Origin: Vespula vulgaris
Taxonomy: Eukaryota; Arthropoda; Insecta; Hymenoptera; Vespidae
DNA: 64,000 bases
Reading direction: 5' to 3'
Assembly: GCF_905475345.1 (NCBI RefSeq)
Contig: NC_066602.1
Coordinates: 2,653,814-2,717,813 of the forward strand
Both the position numbers and the translations under genes were made by a program. The notes beneath the pieces were generated by a model that was given only the letters and a program-made list of their open reading frames with translations, ran no database searches and was not told the DNA's origin. Shown here piece by piece: positions 47,020-59,186 of this stretch (positions are counted from its first letter, which is position 1; each line of letters starts with the position of its first letter).

Positions 47020-47463
47020 GTGAGAGGGTGAGTATGTACGTCCCTAGAAAGGGGGGAAGAAAACTTATAGATGGCCCCGATCGAAGTACCTCGCGTGAGA
47101 CGTCCGTTTCGAAACGATCGCTTCGAAGATTGCAATCGTTTTTCTACGAGCACGAAGTCGCCCGTTTCTTTCTAACAATTATGAATACACCCGTTCGTTT
47201 ATCGTAACTTCCTTTTCGAGATATTCACAATTATTTTAATATGATTTTCGCGATTTAAATGAATAACTAATGATACGATATTACAAATTATTTTCGATCT
47301 TTAATTATTTCTATAAGAAACAAGCGTTGGAACGTTTCGTAGTATAAGGGCAAAAGTATCGGTGATATCGCCCTGGTCGGGAGTTAATAAGTATTCCGCG
47401 AGTACCGAGTGGCGAAATATTTGTTTGATAAACAAAGTTCCAAGAGCGTGCGCTATAACTCGT

Positions 47464-47504
47464 TCGTCGTCGTTGTCGTCGTCGTCGTCGTCGTCGTCGT
47501 CGTC
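47464..47504. repeat. (TCG)n microsatellite
   Basis: About 13 TCG units with one TTG interruption. The open frames over it are poly-Ser or poly-Asp shadows. Confidence 0.95.
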
Positions 47505-47899
47505 CTGGCCGTCGTTGTCGGAGGCTTGTACCAGTAATGGTCGCGATATATTAGGAAAGTTTCGTTGGCCGTGGTTTGACGTCTTTATAAGATCCCAACT
47601 GCTTCTATTCTGGACGAGCACTCGCTATCATTGCTACCACTCACGAGCAATGCTTAATAACGATCCAAACAATTTAACTTGACTACTTAATCGATTTTTA
47701 GTGTATTCGCTGTCTCATTATTTTCAGATGTTAACTCGTATCGCGTTTTTGTTAACGTTACAGTAATTTTAGTTCAGGATTGTATCTCGCCAATAGAAAA
47801 TTATAAATTACGTTATCTTGATTCTATTTAGCTTTATACAGCTATATAAAACGTGTATGTGATGCTTGTTTAATGATAACTTTTCTCATCTATTTGCAG

Positions 47900-48057
47900 A
47901 CACTAACCTTTCGACAAAGGAGGACGAAGAATACGAACGTCGGAGTAATTTGCTATCCTTCGATAAAATCTCATATCGTAGCCGTAGGTTCGCTTATCGA
48001 ACGATTTATGTAGCAGTATCGATTACTCGAAAGAGTGACGATCGCGAAAGTAGCTAG
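47900..48057 (+). CDS. Weak candidate terminal coding exon
   Basis: A strong acceptor (TTTTCTCATCTATTTGCAG, AG at 47898-47899) with TTTAATGAT upstream leads into 52 codons that end at TAG (48055-48057). The peptide, beginning TNLSTKEDEEYERRSN, is charged, ordinary in composition and free of simple repeats, unlike most frames here. It would need one base from a previous exon. I recognise no family and see no matching upstream exon; a random acceptor-plus-ORF coincidence is quite possible. Confidence 0.22.
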
Positions 48058-48727
48058 TATCAAATCGACACTACGTGTTTCTCAGAACGGTAGTTCGAGT
48101 ATCACCTGGCCTATCGCTTGCTCGGTTAACTGAATACACGTATTTCAGATATCCATCGACGTACACCTCTTCGACTATCTTGCATCTTTATCTTGAAAAG
48201 AGCGTCATTCTCCTTTTTTTTCTCTTTCTTTTTCTACTACGCGTAGCTCTTTGCGTCGCACCTGTATCTAAAAGACAGTGGTAATGTTCCATGATACATG
48301 CTCGATAAAGTACAAGTAGCTACATGTGAATAGGTATAAGCTATTAAATTTAGAACGTGAGATACATAAATTGATTCTCTAGTTTTTCGACGTCGCTTTC
48401 TTCTTTCGCTTAATTTTCTTTTATTCTCTTGCCTTTTTTTTCTTTTTCTTTGTTTTTATGTATACATACACCTGTCGAGACTTTCGTTCGGAATTAGAAA
48501 GCAATTGAAACGGATTAAAAAGGTTTTTTTTTTTTCGACGATATTCCTTCGTATCCATTGCCTCGAATTTTGGAAATTTCGAAAAGTTTTGACTCGTCGC
48601 GCGTTAGTTGAAAAGCAAGAATAGTATTCGACGTCTCTTCATCATTCAGCTTCTTCTTTTTCATCCTCTTCTTCCTCGCCAATCAGGTCTCCCGACCGTT
48701 CGAGAAGCGAGTAATATTCAATTTCAG

Positions 48728-48867
48728 GCGCCGCAATTTACGTGGACGAACACGAAGAAGAAGCAGAGAAGGATACGACCGAGTGGTGAGGCAAAAAGTG
48801 GAGACGACTGGGAGAACCATCACGAAAAGTGACTCTGGATGACTTTGACTTTGCGAGAGAACTAAAG
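48728..48867 (+). other. Exon-like segment with stops in all frames
   Basis: TTCAATTTCAG precedes it and AAAG before GTAATC follows it, giving 140 bases. Every frame has a stop, so if it is an exon it is non-coding or untranslated. Confidence 0.15.
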
Positions 48868-50594
48868 GTAATCTTTCTGTCTCGTGCAATTACTTTGACT
48901 TTGCTATCATTTTGTTAAATTTCAATAGAAAATTTAATATCTTTGCTTCTTTTCTTTTCTTTTCTTTCTTTCTTCTTCTTTTTTTTTTCTTCTTTCTCAT
49001 TTCGTCGAGAAAGACGACAACAAGCGATGGATATCCGGATAATCTATTCTACTTTCTAATACGTATTAGCGTTCGTGTGAGTGGAACGTAGGAAAACGTC
49101 GACTAACTCACGTTATAGAGCATAGAGCGCCAGATGCGTTACATTTGCGCGTTGAGTTGTTAGCCTGTCAATTATTGAAATGCGCTAATTATCGTTTTCT
49201 CGGGGTAAAGCGGGAACCTCACGGTGGACAGCTGCGTCGTCTTCGAAGGAAGATGGAAGCAAGGACGTAGAAAGGAAGTGAGACGTCGGACTCCTGGCGT
49301 GGTTGATCGAGCCGTACCTAGCGCGTGCTACGACGGGGAGACGCGTTCTTACCTTGGAATATACCGGGTGTCCTTCCGATTGAAAAAGATTCGATCCTTT
49401 AGGAAAGATCGATGCAATAAGTCAAAGTCGTGGATTGTTATCTTCGGATACGATATCGGATTCGTATAAATTTCGAGTTTTTTACTAACGCGAAGGTTAA
49501 TAACGTGGAATTTCGAATTCTTAAATGGCAGATAGGCGTTATATCTCGCTAGAGAAAGGCCATAAGCCTCGACGTCGAATCACACGCAATTTCCTTCTGC
49601 AAATAGAAGCAATCCAACATTTTTCGCGCAGGTGATCCAACGTGTTATAAGACGACGAGGAAGACATAGACGGGGCTACGAGAGGGTTGCTATCGTTCGT
49701 CTGATGGAACGAAAATGAAGAGAGGAGGAGGAGGGAAGGCAGGCAGGAAGAAAAAGAGATAGAAAGAGGGAAGGAGTAGAGGAAGGTAGTGGGGCTACTG
49801 AAAGAACCTTATTTCGCTCGTTTATCTGCGGAGTGCAGATTCTTAATAGAATACTCGATGAATGTATTTCTCTTACGGGACTAAGACCGGTCACGATAGG
49901 ACTCTCAGGGCCGCCGTTGAGAAGAAGAGAGAGAAAGAGGAAGAAAGCGAGAAATACCGGGAGAGAAAGAGAGTCTCAACGCGATAATAAATCTGTGCTT
50001 AGCTCCGCGACAATGGAACGGGACGTGGTGGGTGGGGGAGCGTAAAGAAGGGCTTAAGCCGCGTCCTACTTACGAGCACGGGGATACACTCAAATGGATC
50101 GTACCCGAAGTTCGGATTAATCCGTCAACGGAGTAGATGGATTCCACGAAGGTTCGGCGCGAAACGAACTACTCGTTCTCTTTTACTTCGTACCGTTGTA
50201 ACTCGTGATTTCTTGAAATACGATTTTCTTCTCCATCGATCAACAGGAAGAAAATAATCGAAACTCGAGTTTCGAGGGAAGCTTCGCCAGAGAATTCCGT
50301 AGGACGATAAAACATCGGACTCGTTGACTTGGATTTAATGGCCTTGAAGAAAAGCGAAGAGGTGTCCCGGGGGCCGCAGATGCGGCTCAATCAGTGTCGC
50401 ATACTCCCGAGGCCGTACGCTCGACCTAGCCAAGGTCGGACGTTGGAACCGCTTGCATTCTACGTGTTCTTGTCTTATCTTCTCCTACGTGGCAGCAGGT
50501 GATCTCCGTGCTCTCAGGTGGGGCACTATCCGAGGAGGGTGACACCGACCCTACGACGTTTTATGGATGCGCCAGGCGAACGAACAACCGCTTG

Positions 50595-50598
<4 letters not shown>

Positions 50599-50638
<40 letters not shown>

Positions 50639-50640
50639 TT
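50599..50640. repeat. (CT)n microsatellite
   Basis: A nearly pure CT run of about 40 bases. Confidence 0.95.
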
Positions 50641-51424
50641 CCACGACACACGAGGTCTTTGACCTTGAGTGGAAAACTGTTTACCTCGAGTCCTCTCCTC
50701 CTTGACGATCTCGCGATTTTACGCTGACTCTAATGAGTCCCTTTTCTTCTCCCAATTAGCAAAGCAATCCATTTATCATGTAATTGAAATATTTTATTTT
50801 CCTAGATGCTTTTTTACTCGTCGTGCTTTACCGAACGTCCATCCAATAAACCGACGATGATCGTTTATTGGTACACGGAGAACGATTCTTGCGCGCTCGA
50901 GCGTAACGCGCACAGCGTATAAGCTTCTAGATTCCGAAGCTTTCCAATCACAGTAAAAGGGCGTGGCCGGCACTGAGTGAATAGCTGGAAATCGCGCGCT
51001 ACGTACACATACTCGCGTGTAACACAGAGAAAGAGAGAGAGAGAGAGAAACGCAAAATACAGAACGGCGGATCGCGAGAAGGCAGTTGGAACCGGTCGAT
51101 GAGGTACGACGAGTATGTCCGAGAAATGCCGTCAGTCGGCCAGCTGATCCTGGGAACAACGCCCCGCGACGATTTCTTGCTGGAATTAGGGCCTCCTTGA
51201 TTTAAGGCCGACCGAGCTGGCTTTCTCACACCGAACTCGGCGATTATTTTCTCCTTTCTTTCCTTCTTTCGGTCCTTGCTTCTCGTTCTACCATTCTACC
51301 ACGGCTAAAGGTATCTTTCTCGAGGATTGATTCTGTCGATTTCACCGGCACGATTGTTGCAATTACCTACATCAATTTCTTTCAAAGTAAGAGTAGAAGA
51401 GAATGCGAGTTAATCCTACATATA

Positions 51425-51452
51425 AGATATATATATACACACACACACACAC
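51425..51452. repeat. (TA)n-(CA)n microsatellite
   Basis: TA units pass into nine CA units, the longest CA run in the window. Confidence 0.9.
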
Positions 51453-51980
51453 ATCTTTTTTAAACTTTACTACGATCGCGTTAGGATAAGAATAGATACG
51501 AAATATTTTTCAAACAGAATATTGCACGAAGGATAAAGATTCAACGGCTCTCCTCCAAGTAGCAGCAAGAGTCATCGATCAAAAGAATTTGGTTTAAAAA
51601 AAAAAAGAGGTACGCTGGATCTGTAGATTCTTTAGATCTCGAGAAGAAACGATAAAAGGGAGAAGAAAAATCCTGGAGATAATCGAGAAGATATCGGAAG
51701 GAATCGGTCGAGGGGTGGGGGTGTTCGGGGATGTTTGAGAGGCGGTTCGCAGTGTGGTTCCCAAGAGGCAGCGGTGTGTGTCGATTGGTCGGGATTGTTT
51801 GCGAAATTCCTTCGATAGTATTCGATGAATCTATCGAGGCACGTCGTCCGCGGACTCGCCGAAGGACTCGGTATGCCGAGTGCCGGTCGTTAAGGCGGGT
51901 CGTCTTTGCTATCGAGAGTCCCGCGGATAAAACCGTCTCGAGAATCCCTCTACCCTTTCTCCTCTTTACCAACCTCTGTC

Positions 51981-52034
51981 TGTCTTTCTCTTTCTCTTTC
52001 TCTTTCTCTTTCTCTTTCTCCTTCTCTTTCTCAT
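51981..52034. repeat. (CTTTCT)n hexamer repeat
   Basis: About nine regular CTTTCT units with small 3' variants. Confidence 0.95.
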
Positions 52035-52682
52035 TCTCACTCTCGTGAACGAGCCGCGTCATCACGTCGATCACGTGATTACAACAACTACAACTGGGAC
52101 TCCGAGCTCCCTGTAATTGTTTACGCAATAATTAACTCGAGATTTGCTGACTGCTATCGTAAGTTGACGGACGTCCTTGAGAATTTCTAGAAATCGGATC
52201 GATAAATTTGCTGCTCTCTCGAAGATGAGAAAGATAAATAACGAGCTGCAAAGTCAAGGTCGTCATTCCTCGGACTTCTCTCGTAAGGAAAGGAACAGCG
52301 ATAGAGAGAGAGAAAGAGAGAAAGAGCATATCTATCGGACTCAACGAACGAGAACTTTCTTCGTTACTCCGCGGAATCTTTGATCTTTCGTGCGAAATAG
52401 ACAATTTCATTTTGCTCTCTTTATTTTATTTATTTATTTTTTTTTTGTTTTGTTTTCCTTTTTTTTCCCCGGAACTCTTTTGCTGTCGGCTAACGAAATC
52501 TCATCGAATAATGAGTCGTAACAAATCTATGGTAGAAAAGATATTGTATTTTCGCGATTCACTTTAATACTTTTTGAAAATTCACGGATGAACGGGTCGA
52601 TGCGTTGATCCGTGGAGTACCATCGAAAACGGAGGCTTCTTCTGGTATGTCCTGATGAGACTGAAAGAAAAAGAGAGACAGC

Positions 52683-52684
<2 letters not shown>

Positions 52685-52730
<46 letters not shown>

Positions 52731-52875
52731 TAGAGATAGAGAAGCAGACAAACAAACGAGTAGATGAAATCAAAGAGAGAGAAAGAGAGAAAGAGTGAGC
52801 GAGTCGGTTACTTTAATTTGAAGTCCTTTTTGAATGAGATAAACGTTGAAGGAAAAGAGACGAAAAGGGATGGAT

Positions 52876-52940
<65 letters not shown>
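52685..52940. repeat. Cluster of three (GA)n microsatellites
   Basis: GA runs at 52685-52727, about 52769-52794 and 52875-52940 within 260 bases. Confidence 0.95.
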
Positions 52941-53303
52941 TAAGAGTAAAATGCTCGACGAAATGCACGCACTTCTCATTGCCCTCGTCTTTCCCATGGA
53001 TCGAGTCTAGAGGGTGGTCCGGGCCGAAGAAGAAGAGGGAAACGAGGTGGGAGGAGGGGTGGTTTCAGCGTTCAAACAAATAGGAAGTTTGTTCGCCAAG
53101 CGCACAATAGGTGGAAACCGAATGATATGTCTAACTAAATACGTTACCCGTACGGTATCAAAGGGAGAACCGAACCTTTATGATGGTTTCTGGTTGGCTC
53201 GCGTCTCCGCAGTCTACCGCTCGCCTCTCTGTGGTTACACATATGCGACGGGCGTTAGTGTCCGTGTATCAGTCGGTCTACACAAACCTACGCGTCTCCA
53301 TAT

Positions 53304-53333
53304 ACCTATCTACCTACCTATCTACCTACCTAC
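53304..53333. repeat. (CTAC)/(CTAT) tetranucleotide repeat
   Basis: Seven tetranucleotide units alternating TACC and TATC. Confidence 0.85.
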
Positions 53334-53991
53334 GTACAACAAGCACACAGCGAAGAGCATCCGTCGTCGCTTTCCAGACGATGCATCAATTGCAAAATTG
53401 AAATTTCAGCATCAACAATAATTACCATTGTCACCGCACCCGACGCTGTTTCCCGTTCGTTACAGAATCGAGAGAGGTTCTCATCGAGATCTTTCAATCT
53501 CGAATCAACGCTCGTCATTTTGTAACTCGCTTCTATTCGTTCGTATTTTATTTTATCGACGTATCGAGAGAAACAACGTATCGATAAGTATACGATAAAG
53601 TCGATGTACGAGTTTAAATTATTCTCTGATTTTATTCTGATTCAAATATATAATAATTAATAATAATAACGTTGTGTGATTTCTTTTTTTTTTTTTTCGT
53701 ATTGACGATCGGATAAGCTGTGACTTTCAACTATGAACATTGAAAATCTACTTGGCGATTTTGTGGATAAATCGATCGTAGAAAAGAACGACGCGCGTCG
53801 ATTCGTTGATTCGTCCAACTAGTTTTCGATCGTCGTGGCGATTAAAGTCTTTCGATCTCGTCGCGTCGAGATGAGAATCACTGATAATTCCAAACATCAG
53901 GGAGCCCGAAAACTTTGCCTAAAGGCTCGGAAACATCGCGAAATACGTAGAAACAGCCACGGGCGGTGGCGCATCGCCGTTTCTCGATGCA

Positions 53992-54029
53992 TCTCTCTCT
54001 CTCTCTCTCTCTTTCTCTTTCTCTTTCTG
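53992..54029. repeat. (CT)n microsatellite
   Basis: A CT run passing into CTTTCT units. Confidence 0.9.
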
Positions 54030-54616
54030 TCTATTTCGTTCGCTCACACGGCTCCGTTAACATTTCCGGTTTTCCGTATATCGAGCGAAATGTTTGCTCG
54101 TTCGCCTATGCGCTAATATGTCAAAGGCAGGTATAGTAATTGTCTCAATTACTAACTCAACACTGTGGACTGTTCAGTTTCTCCTTGAAATCATTTAAAT
54201 TTCACACCTTTGCTTCCTTGTCTTTAAGACGATCCTTTACTCGTTGGTTGATTTTCTACTAGTTTCTATTAGTTTCGTTAAACACAACGAAGAAGCAATG
54301 AAACCTATCTCATTCGTTCGTAGTGCGTAAGAAGTAAAAATGAGTGTCCGGTTCATAAAAAGAAAAAGAACTGTGGAGGATTAAAGAGAGAAAGAGACAG
54401 AGACAGAGAGAGAGAGAAAGACATGGTCGGTCTCCCGTGGGAAACCATTCCTTTCGTTGCAGCGACGACAGAAAGAAATAAATAGGTGTAAAAAAAGGAT
54501 CGCGAAACGATGGCGAAACAAAATCGAATAGGAAAGAAAGAGAAAGAGAAAGAGAGTGGAGGAGGAGAGGGAAGGAGCGAGGGTTAGGTAGAGAAGGGTG
54601 AAGAGGGCGGTCAGTT

Positions 54617-54624
54617 TATAAAAA
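54617..54624 (+). promoter_or_regulatory. TATA-like motif TATAAAAA
   Basis: TATAAAAA is preceded by GTCAGTT and followed by unique CG-rich sequence (to about 54760) after a long purine-rich stretch. No transcript evidence is visible. Confidence 0.15.
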
Positions 54625-54939
54625 GACCGACGACAGAGTTGGCTGCCAGAGCTGCCGAAGGAAAGATCGGCTTTGTCGGCGATACTGCTAATTAGTTTAC
54701 TAACTTATCGACTCCCTTTTGTATCTATACGCTGTTGCTATACTAAGGCACTGCAAAAGGATGTTAGAACGGTAGAGAGAAAAAGAGAGAGAAAGAGAGA
54801 GATGAAAAGAAGAAGGAGATAGAAAAGGAATAGTTACGGATCGACGCTGCTGTCACCATATGGTTGAGGTGTTGCGAGGCTCGACAAAATAAACCACGAA
54901 ATCGCCTCGATTCTTGCGAGGAAAAACACGTAGCTAATG

Positions 54940-54994
<55 letters not shown>
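54940..54994. repeat. Compound (GATA)n-(GA)n microsatellite
   Basis: About four GATA units pass into 38 bases of pure GA. Confidence 0.95.
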
Positions 54995-54999
<5 letters not shown>

Positions 55000-56294
55000 A
55001 AGCATCCATCTGCTCGATCGGACCTCGATAGTCGCGTTCCAGGAGACAAATTAAGTTCTTGCCTTTTCTTTCCTCCCATCATTCTCCTTATCGGAGAAAA
55101 GAAGAGGATAGGGAGATCTAACTCCTTTCTCGTTTCTTCCTTCATCGACAGAAACTCTCGATCGAAGAGTACTAACGGTTCCTGGAAAATGCTTAACCGT
55201 GACGGCAAGAAACGTACCGAGCGTAGAACCGTGCCAGTTTAACTCTTTATAGGGTGGTCGAACGATCGTCGATGCGATTACTTTTATTCAGTGTATATAG
55301 AAAATCGTTTCGCCCGACGTACAACGCGGAAAACTATCATTTTACACATGATCGACTTTGACCTATCCGTTAAGGACAATTATTCTTTATGGTCATCAAA
55401 TCGAACGGGATATAATCGATTCGTTGCCGTTCCTATTCAAGTTCGTCGTACTTCTACGCGATATCTAATTATTATGTAGATATCTATTTTATTCCATTCG
55501 TAGATCATTTCTTTTTTCTTCTTTTTTTTTTTTTTGTTTTTTTGCTACATTTGATTGAAAGAATGAGTCGTGGCATTGCGTAGGGTAGCGTTGTACCTGC
55601 ATTTTGTAGAGACCTTTATCTAGAAATCAGGTTCAATCTCAAGGATAGTGGGCGATCGTTAGTCGGCTCCATTACGCGATTTTTAAATTGCAATGAAGCA
55701 AGTGTCTAGAAGGAGAAAGAAAGAGTCTCTCGCTAGAAAGAATGGAAAGAGGTGTAGGAAAGGAAGAAGGATGGAAGAAAACGGGAAGATGGCGTAGCTG
55801 TTCAAGCGAGCGCGTCGAAGCGAACTGATGAAATTCAGACGAGGGATAATTTTTTAACGTTATTACCCGTCGACCAGGCTGCGAATCGCTCGGACTCCCT
55901 TCCACCTAGTACCGTCTATATGTCCTCCCTTTTTTCTTTCAACATTCCCTTTAGCTCTCGCTCTCTCGGTTGTACCAACGCCCGCAGCCGCCCACCCTTC
56001 CGTTGATTGGCAATTTCGCGTCTTGAATTTTTATCCTGCCGCCGGTAGGACGGCAACCCCTTCGTTTTTAAATTATCCGCGAGATTAATCAAGGCGTCAT
56101 TTTTCACGTCCAATTTGCAATAAAAAGAAGCTCGGCGCCGAAGCGAAAAAGCTCGGCTGAGGAAGAAGGACGAAGGAGCGAGAAAGAGTCACCACGCGGA
56201 AAAGTAAACCTTATTCTTAATTGATATATTCTGAATTAATTAATCCTTCCGACTGGATGGTCCTGCAGGACTGAAAACGTCCGAGTGCAACGAT

Positions 56295-56297
<3 letters not shown>

Positions 56298-56329
<32 letters not shown>

Positions 56330-56356
56330 GGGAGAGAGGAAGGGAGAGAGAGAGAC
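56298..56356. repeat. (GA)n microsatellite with GGAAGGGA units
   Basis: A pure GA run followed by two copies of a GA-GGAAGG unit. Confidence 0.9.
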
Positions 56357-57183
56357 CAAGAGACTGGATGAAGGGAGTGAGAGCTTTCACGATCGCGAGA
56401 GAACCCCTTTTCCTTAATTAGTGCCAGTCGTAAATTTCTTTCATTGGACACTTTTTTCTTCGATTATTAGCGCATACATCTTCCGGCAACCCTTTATTGG
56501 CTGCGCGAACCTACCACCACCCCCTTTTACCCATCCTACAACCAACCTTCCTACTATTCCTCCTTTTTCACCCTTTTGCGGGCGCTCGACATCTGCTGGC
56601 ACCGACAGATTGCCGAAGTCTTTGAAACGTCCTAACGACCCTGGAAAGAAGTCGGAGTTGTAATTTAAGCGTCGTGTATTTTTACCAAAGGGTCGGCACT
56701 CTTTTCTTCTAGGTATAATACTTACTCGTTGTTAACGGGATGATACGAGGTGTTAGAGTACGAATCGTCTGGAACGTACGTTCTACTATCGTACGACTAT
56801 TTTTCATTCATTTCTTGTCTCTTGAATCGAGTCTTTTTAAAAGCGAAATTATTTCTTTCCGGGCTTTGTTCGTATCGATCTCACGATCGCAATTCGACGA
56901 TCTCTCTACGTGCCTTAATAACGGAATAAAGTTAGCCGAGCATCGTGGAAAGGGTTAAACTTTGATTCCCGAGGGTGTTCGAGTCGGTAGTAAGGAAGTA
57001 AAAGAAGAAGTAGAAGAAGAAGAAGTAGGCAGAAACCGCCTTTGTTTAATAAGAAACCAGAGGCGCGTCGAAGATCGAGGGGCGGAAGCGTTGAAGCGGA
57101 GTAATTAAAAAATATACGGCGATAAAATAATATTGGTACAAATCGCAACGCCCCCACCCCCATCTCGATCCACCCTTCTTTCA

Positions 57184-57184
<1 letters not shown>

Positions 57185-57250
<66 letters not shown>
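57185..57250. repeat. (CT)n microsatellite, long
   Basis: About 66 bases of CT, nearly pure after the first dozen. Confidence 0.95.
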
Positions 57251-57253
<3 letters not shown>

Positions 57254-57834
57254 CAAGACGATGAAGGTTCAAAGTAACCCTTTGGCCTTTTATATAAGAT
57301 ATAAAATTTTCCAAGCCCTCGCTCGCCATCCCGTCGCTAGCCTTTCGTTCGCTCGCGTTTCTCATTTTCCTAGACGTTTCTTTTCTTTATTCAAGCAGTG
57401 ACTCTCATTTGCCAGCGCGGCATACTGATTCGCGATTTACATTCCTCATTTGAATCTCGTAGGTAATCTTAATTTTACATTTTCCACGAATATCCTCCCG
57501 GTACAAGGGCCGACACTCGCGTTTTTCTTCCACTTCGTTTCGTTCCGACAACATGTAGGTTAGATTAGTCAAAAGGAAAGAAAAGTAAAGAGAAGAAAGA
57601 AAGATCTTATCTCGTAACTAGTAAGCCGGGGACGAATTACCGACTATTGACGATATATAAATTTATCTGTCTTCTTTATTATCAGACGATAACGAGATTC
57701 GACTATCGAAGTAGAAAGCGCGACTCTTATTATATACGAGTACTCGGTACAACTCCGTTGGATATATAGTAGTAGTACGCGCAGAGCCGCAGGGCGTCCG
57801 CTCGTTTTCATCCTGGAAAGGCGACGGAAACGTT

Positions 57835-57842
57835 ATGCAAAT
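57835..57842 (+). promoter_or_regulatory. Perfect POU octamer ATGCAAAT
   Basis: One of five exact octamers in the window. The others are at 6076-6083 (minus strand), 36589-36596, 38550-38557 and 58431-58438. This one and the 58431 copy lie 600 bases apart in complex sequence. Confidence 0.2.
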
Positions 57843-57884
57843 GGGTTTTTGCGGGGAGAACTTTCGTCGGCAACGAGTAGGAGT

Positions 57885-57913
57885 AGGATGAGGAGGATGA
57901 GGAGGATGAGGAG
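57885..57913. repeat. (GAGGAT)n hexamer repeat
   Basis: Four regular units of GAGGAT, then GGA-rich sequence. Confidence 0.85.
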
Positions 57914-58325
57914 AGATGGAGGAGGAGGTGGGATTGGTAGGGGTGGGAGTCGAAGGAGGTAGAGAAGGGTCAGTTAAGCGAGAGAAGGCGAGAAAGAGAG
58001 AAAGAGCGAGAGGGGAGAGAGGAAAGGGAGAATACTCGAAGCTCAGGGTCGGGTGAGGTAACGGGACTCGTGGACTACTACTACTCTACTCCTCTTCCCG
58101 CAGGAGCCGCGAGATCGGCCAAGAGCCCGGATCATTTTTACCGAAATTAAATCGAAAATTAGACTCGCATTAAAATGCGCTCCCAATAGGGCTCGGCCCC
58201 GAATCGCCGGTGGCTGAACGAGCTCCGAGCCGAGTAAGAGAGAGAAGAACGGACATAGCGTTCTGTACCAACGACAAGGACAAGAGGGTGTGCGCGAAGA
58301 ACGAGAGATCTAGAGAGAAAGAGGG

Positions 58326-58331
58326 GGAGAG

Positions 58332-58362
<31 letters not shown>
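58326..58362. repeat. (GA)n microsatellite
   Basis: A GA run with one GCGA interruption. Confidence 0.9.
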
Positions 58363-58364
<2 letters not shown>

Positions 58365-58540
58365 AAGAGAGACGGACGGACAGAGCTTCAGGGGGTTTAA
58401 ACCGAAGGAATTCCTTGCTCATGCAAATCAGAGATCCATGACCGGGCGAAGAGGAGGAGGGGGAGGAGAGGACGGAGGCTGGGATTGTACGAGTTAATCA
58501 GGAGCCATTCGCGCGGAAGCTACTGCGGTGAGAGAAGAAA

Positions 58541-58561
58541 AGAGAGAGAGAGAGAGAGAGA
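58541..58561. repeat. (GA)n microsatellite
   Basis: A short, pure GA run. Confidence 0.85.
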
Positions 58562-59126
58562 ATGGGCTAAAGAGAGTATAAAAGAGAAAGAAGGGAAGAG
58601 AGTATCCAACTTAGGTTGAGAAGCACTGTGAAATAAGAGCCTCGACGAGGAGTTTCGCGAGGGAGGTGAGATCGAGGGACGTGGAAAATAAGAAAGACGG
58701 TGGAAGGGATAAAATGAAAAAAGTTCTCTCACGTAGAATCACGTATAAATCAGGGTGGTTAATAAGTAACAGCAAAGGGTTAGAGTTAGGCTTTCCGCGG
58801 CTTGATGATGGCGCCTTTCGCGAAAATACTCGTGGCAGAGTATCGGCAGTAGGAAGATAGGAAAGAAGGGTAAAAGGGCTGAGAAAAGGGGAGGTGGAGA
58901 GGATGCGCGTGGAGAGGGTCGGACCTGCAGCAGCTCCAATTTACGATTCATTTCGTCGAAACGGCCGCCACCGTCGGGGTACGCCTTATATCGCCATTTT
59001 ACCGATCTGAATAATTAATTTTAATAACGAATTTTCTACTCACGGCCGCTACACCACCTTCTCCAGTTTCTACCAGCTCCGACACATTCCACCCGTCGAA
59101 CTCTACAACGCTCCGGCCACAGCTCG

Positions 59127-59186
59127 CTTCTTCTTCTTCTTCTTTTTTTCTTCTTCTTTTTCTTTTTCTTCCTTTTCCTCTTCCTC
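59127..59186. repeat. (TTC)n/T-rich tract
   Basis: TTC units interrupted by T runs, about 60 bases. Confidence 0.9.

Larger units (their letters stand above)
39621..50000. other. Mixed unique and repeat-rich non-coding DNA
   Basis: No named gene. 40.2-40.6 kb, 41.5-42.7 kb, 43.0-43.7 kb, 44.9-45.4 kb and 49.0-49.7 kb are largely unique. Microsatellites and T-rich runs fill the rest. A GC-rich inverted-repeat cluster (42.3 kb) and one weak coding candidate (47.9 kb) are listed separately. Confidence 0.7.
50001..57250. other. Repeat-rich non-coding DNA
   Basis: No supportable gene. GA and CT tracts are frequent. 50.0-50.5 kb, 51.1-51.4 kb, 53.4-53.9 kb and 55.2-55.9 kb are mainly unique sequence with nothing I can assign. 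Confidence 0.75.

Noticed and set aside
48608..48832. A 74-residue frame with a signal-peptide-like start
   Set aside because: The first codon is TTG, not ATG, so no eukaryotic start exists where the signal-like sequence begins.
51541..52128. A 195-residue minus-strand open frame, the longest in the window
   Set aside because: It includes a Lys-Glu string from the CTTTCT hexamer repeat, has overlapping frames on the other strand, and shows no recognisable domain.
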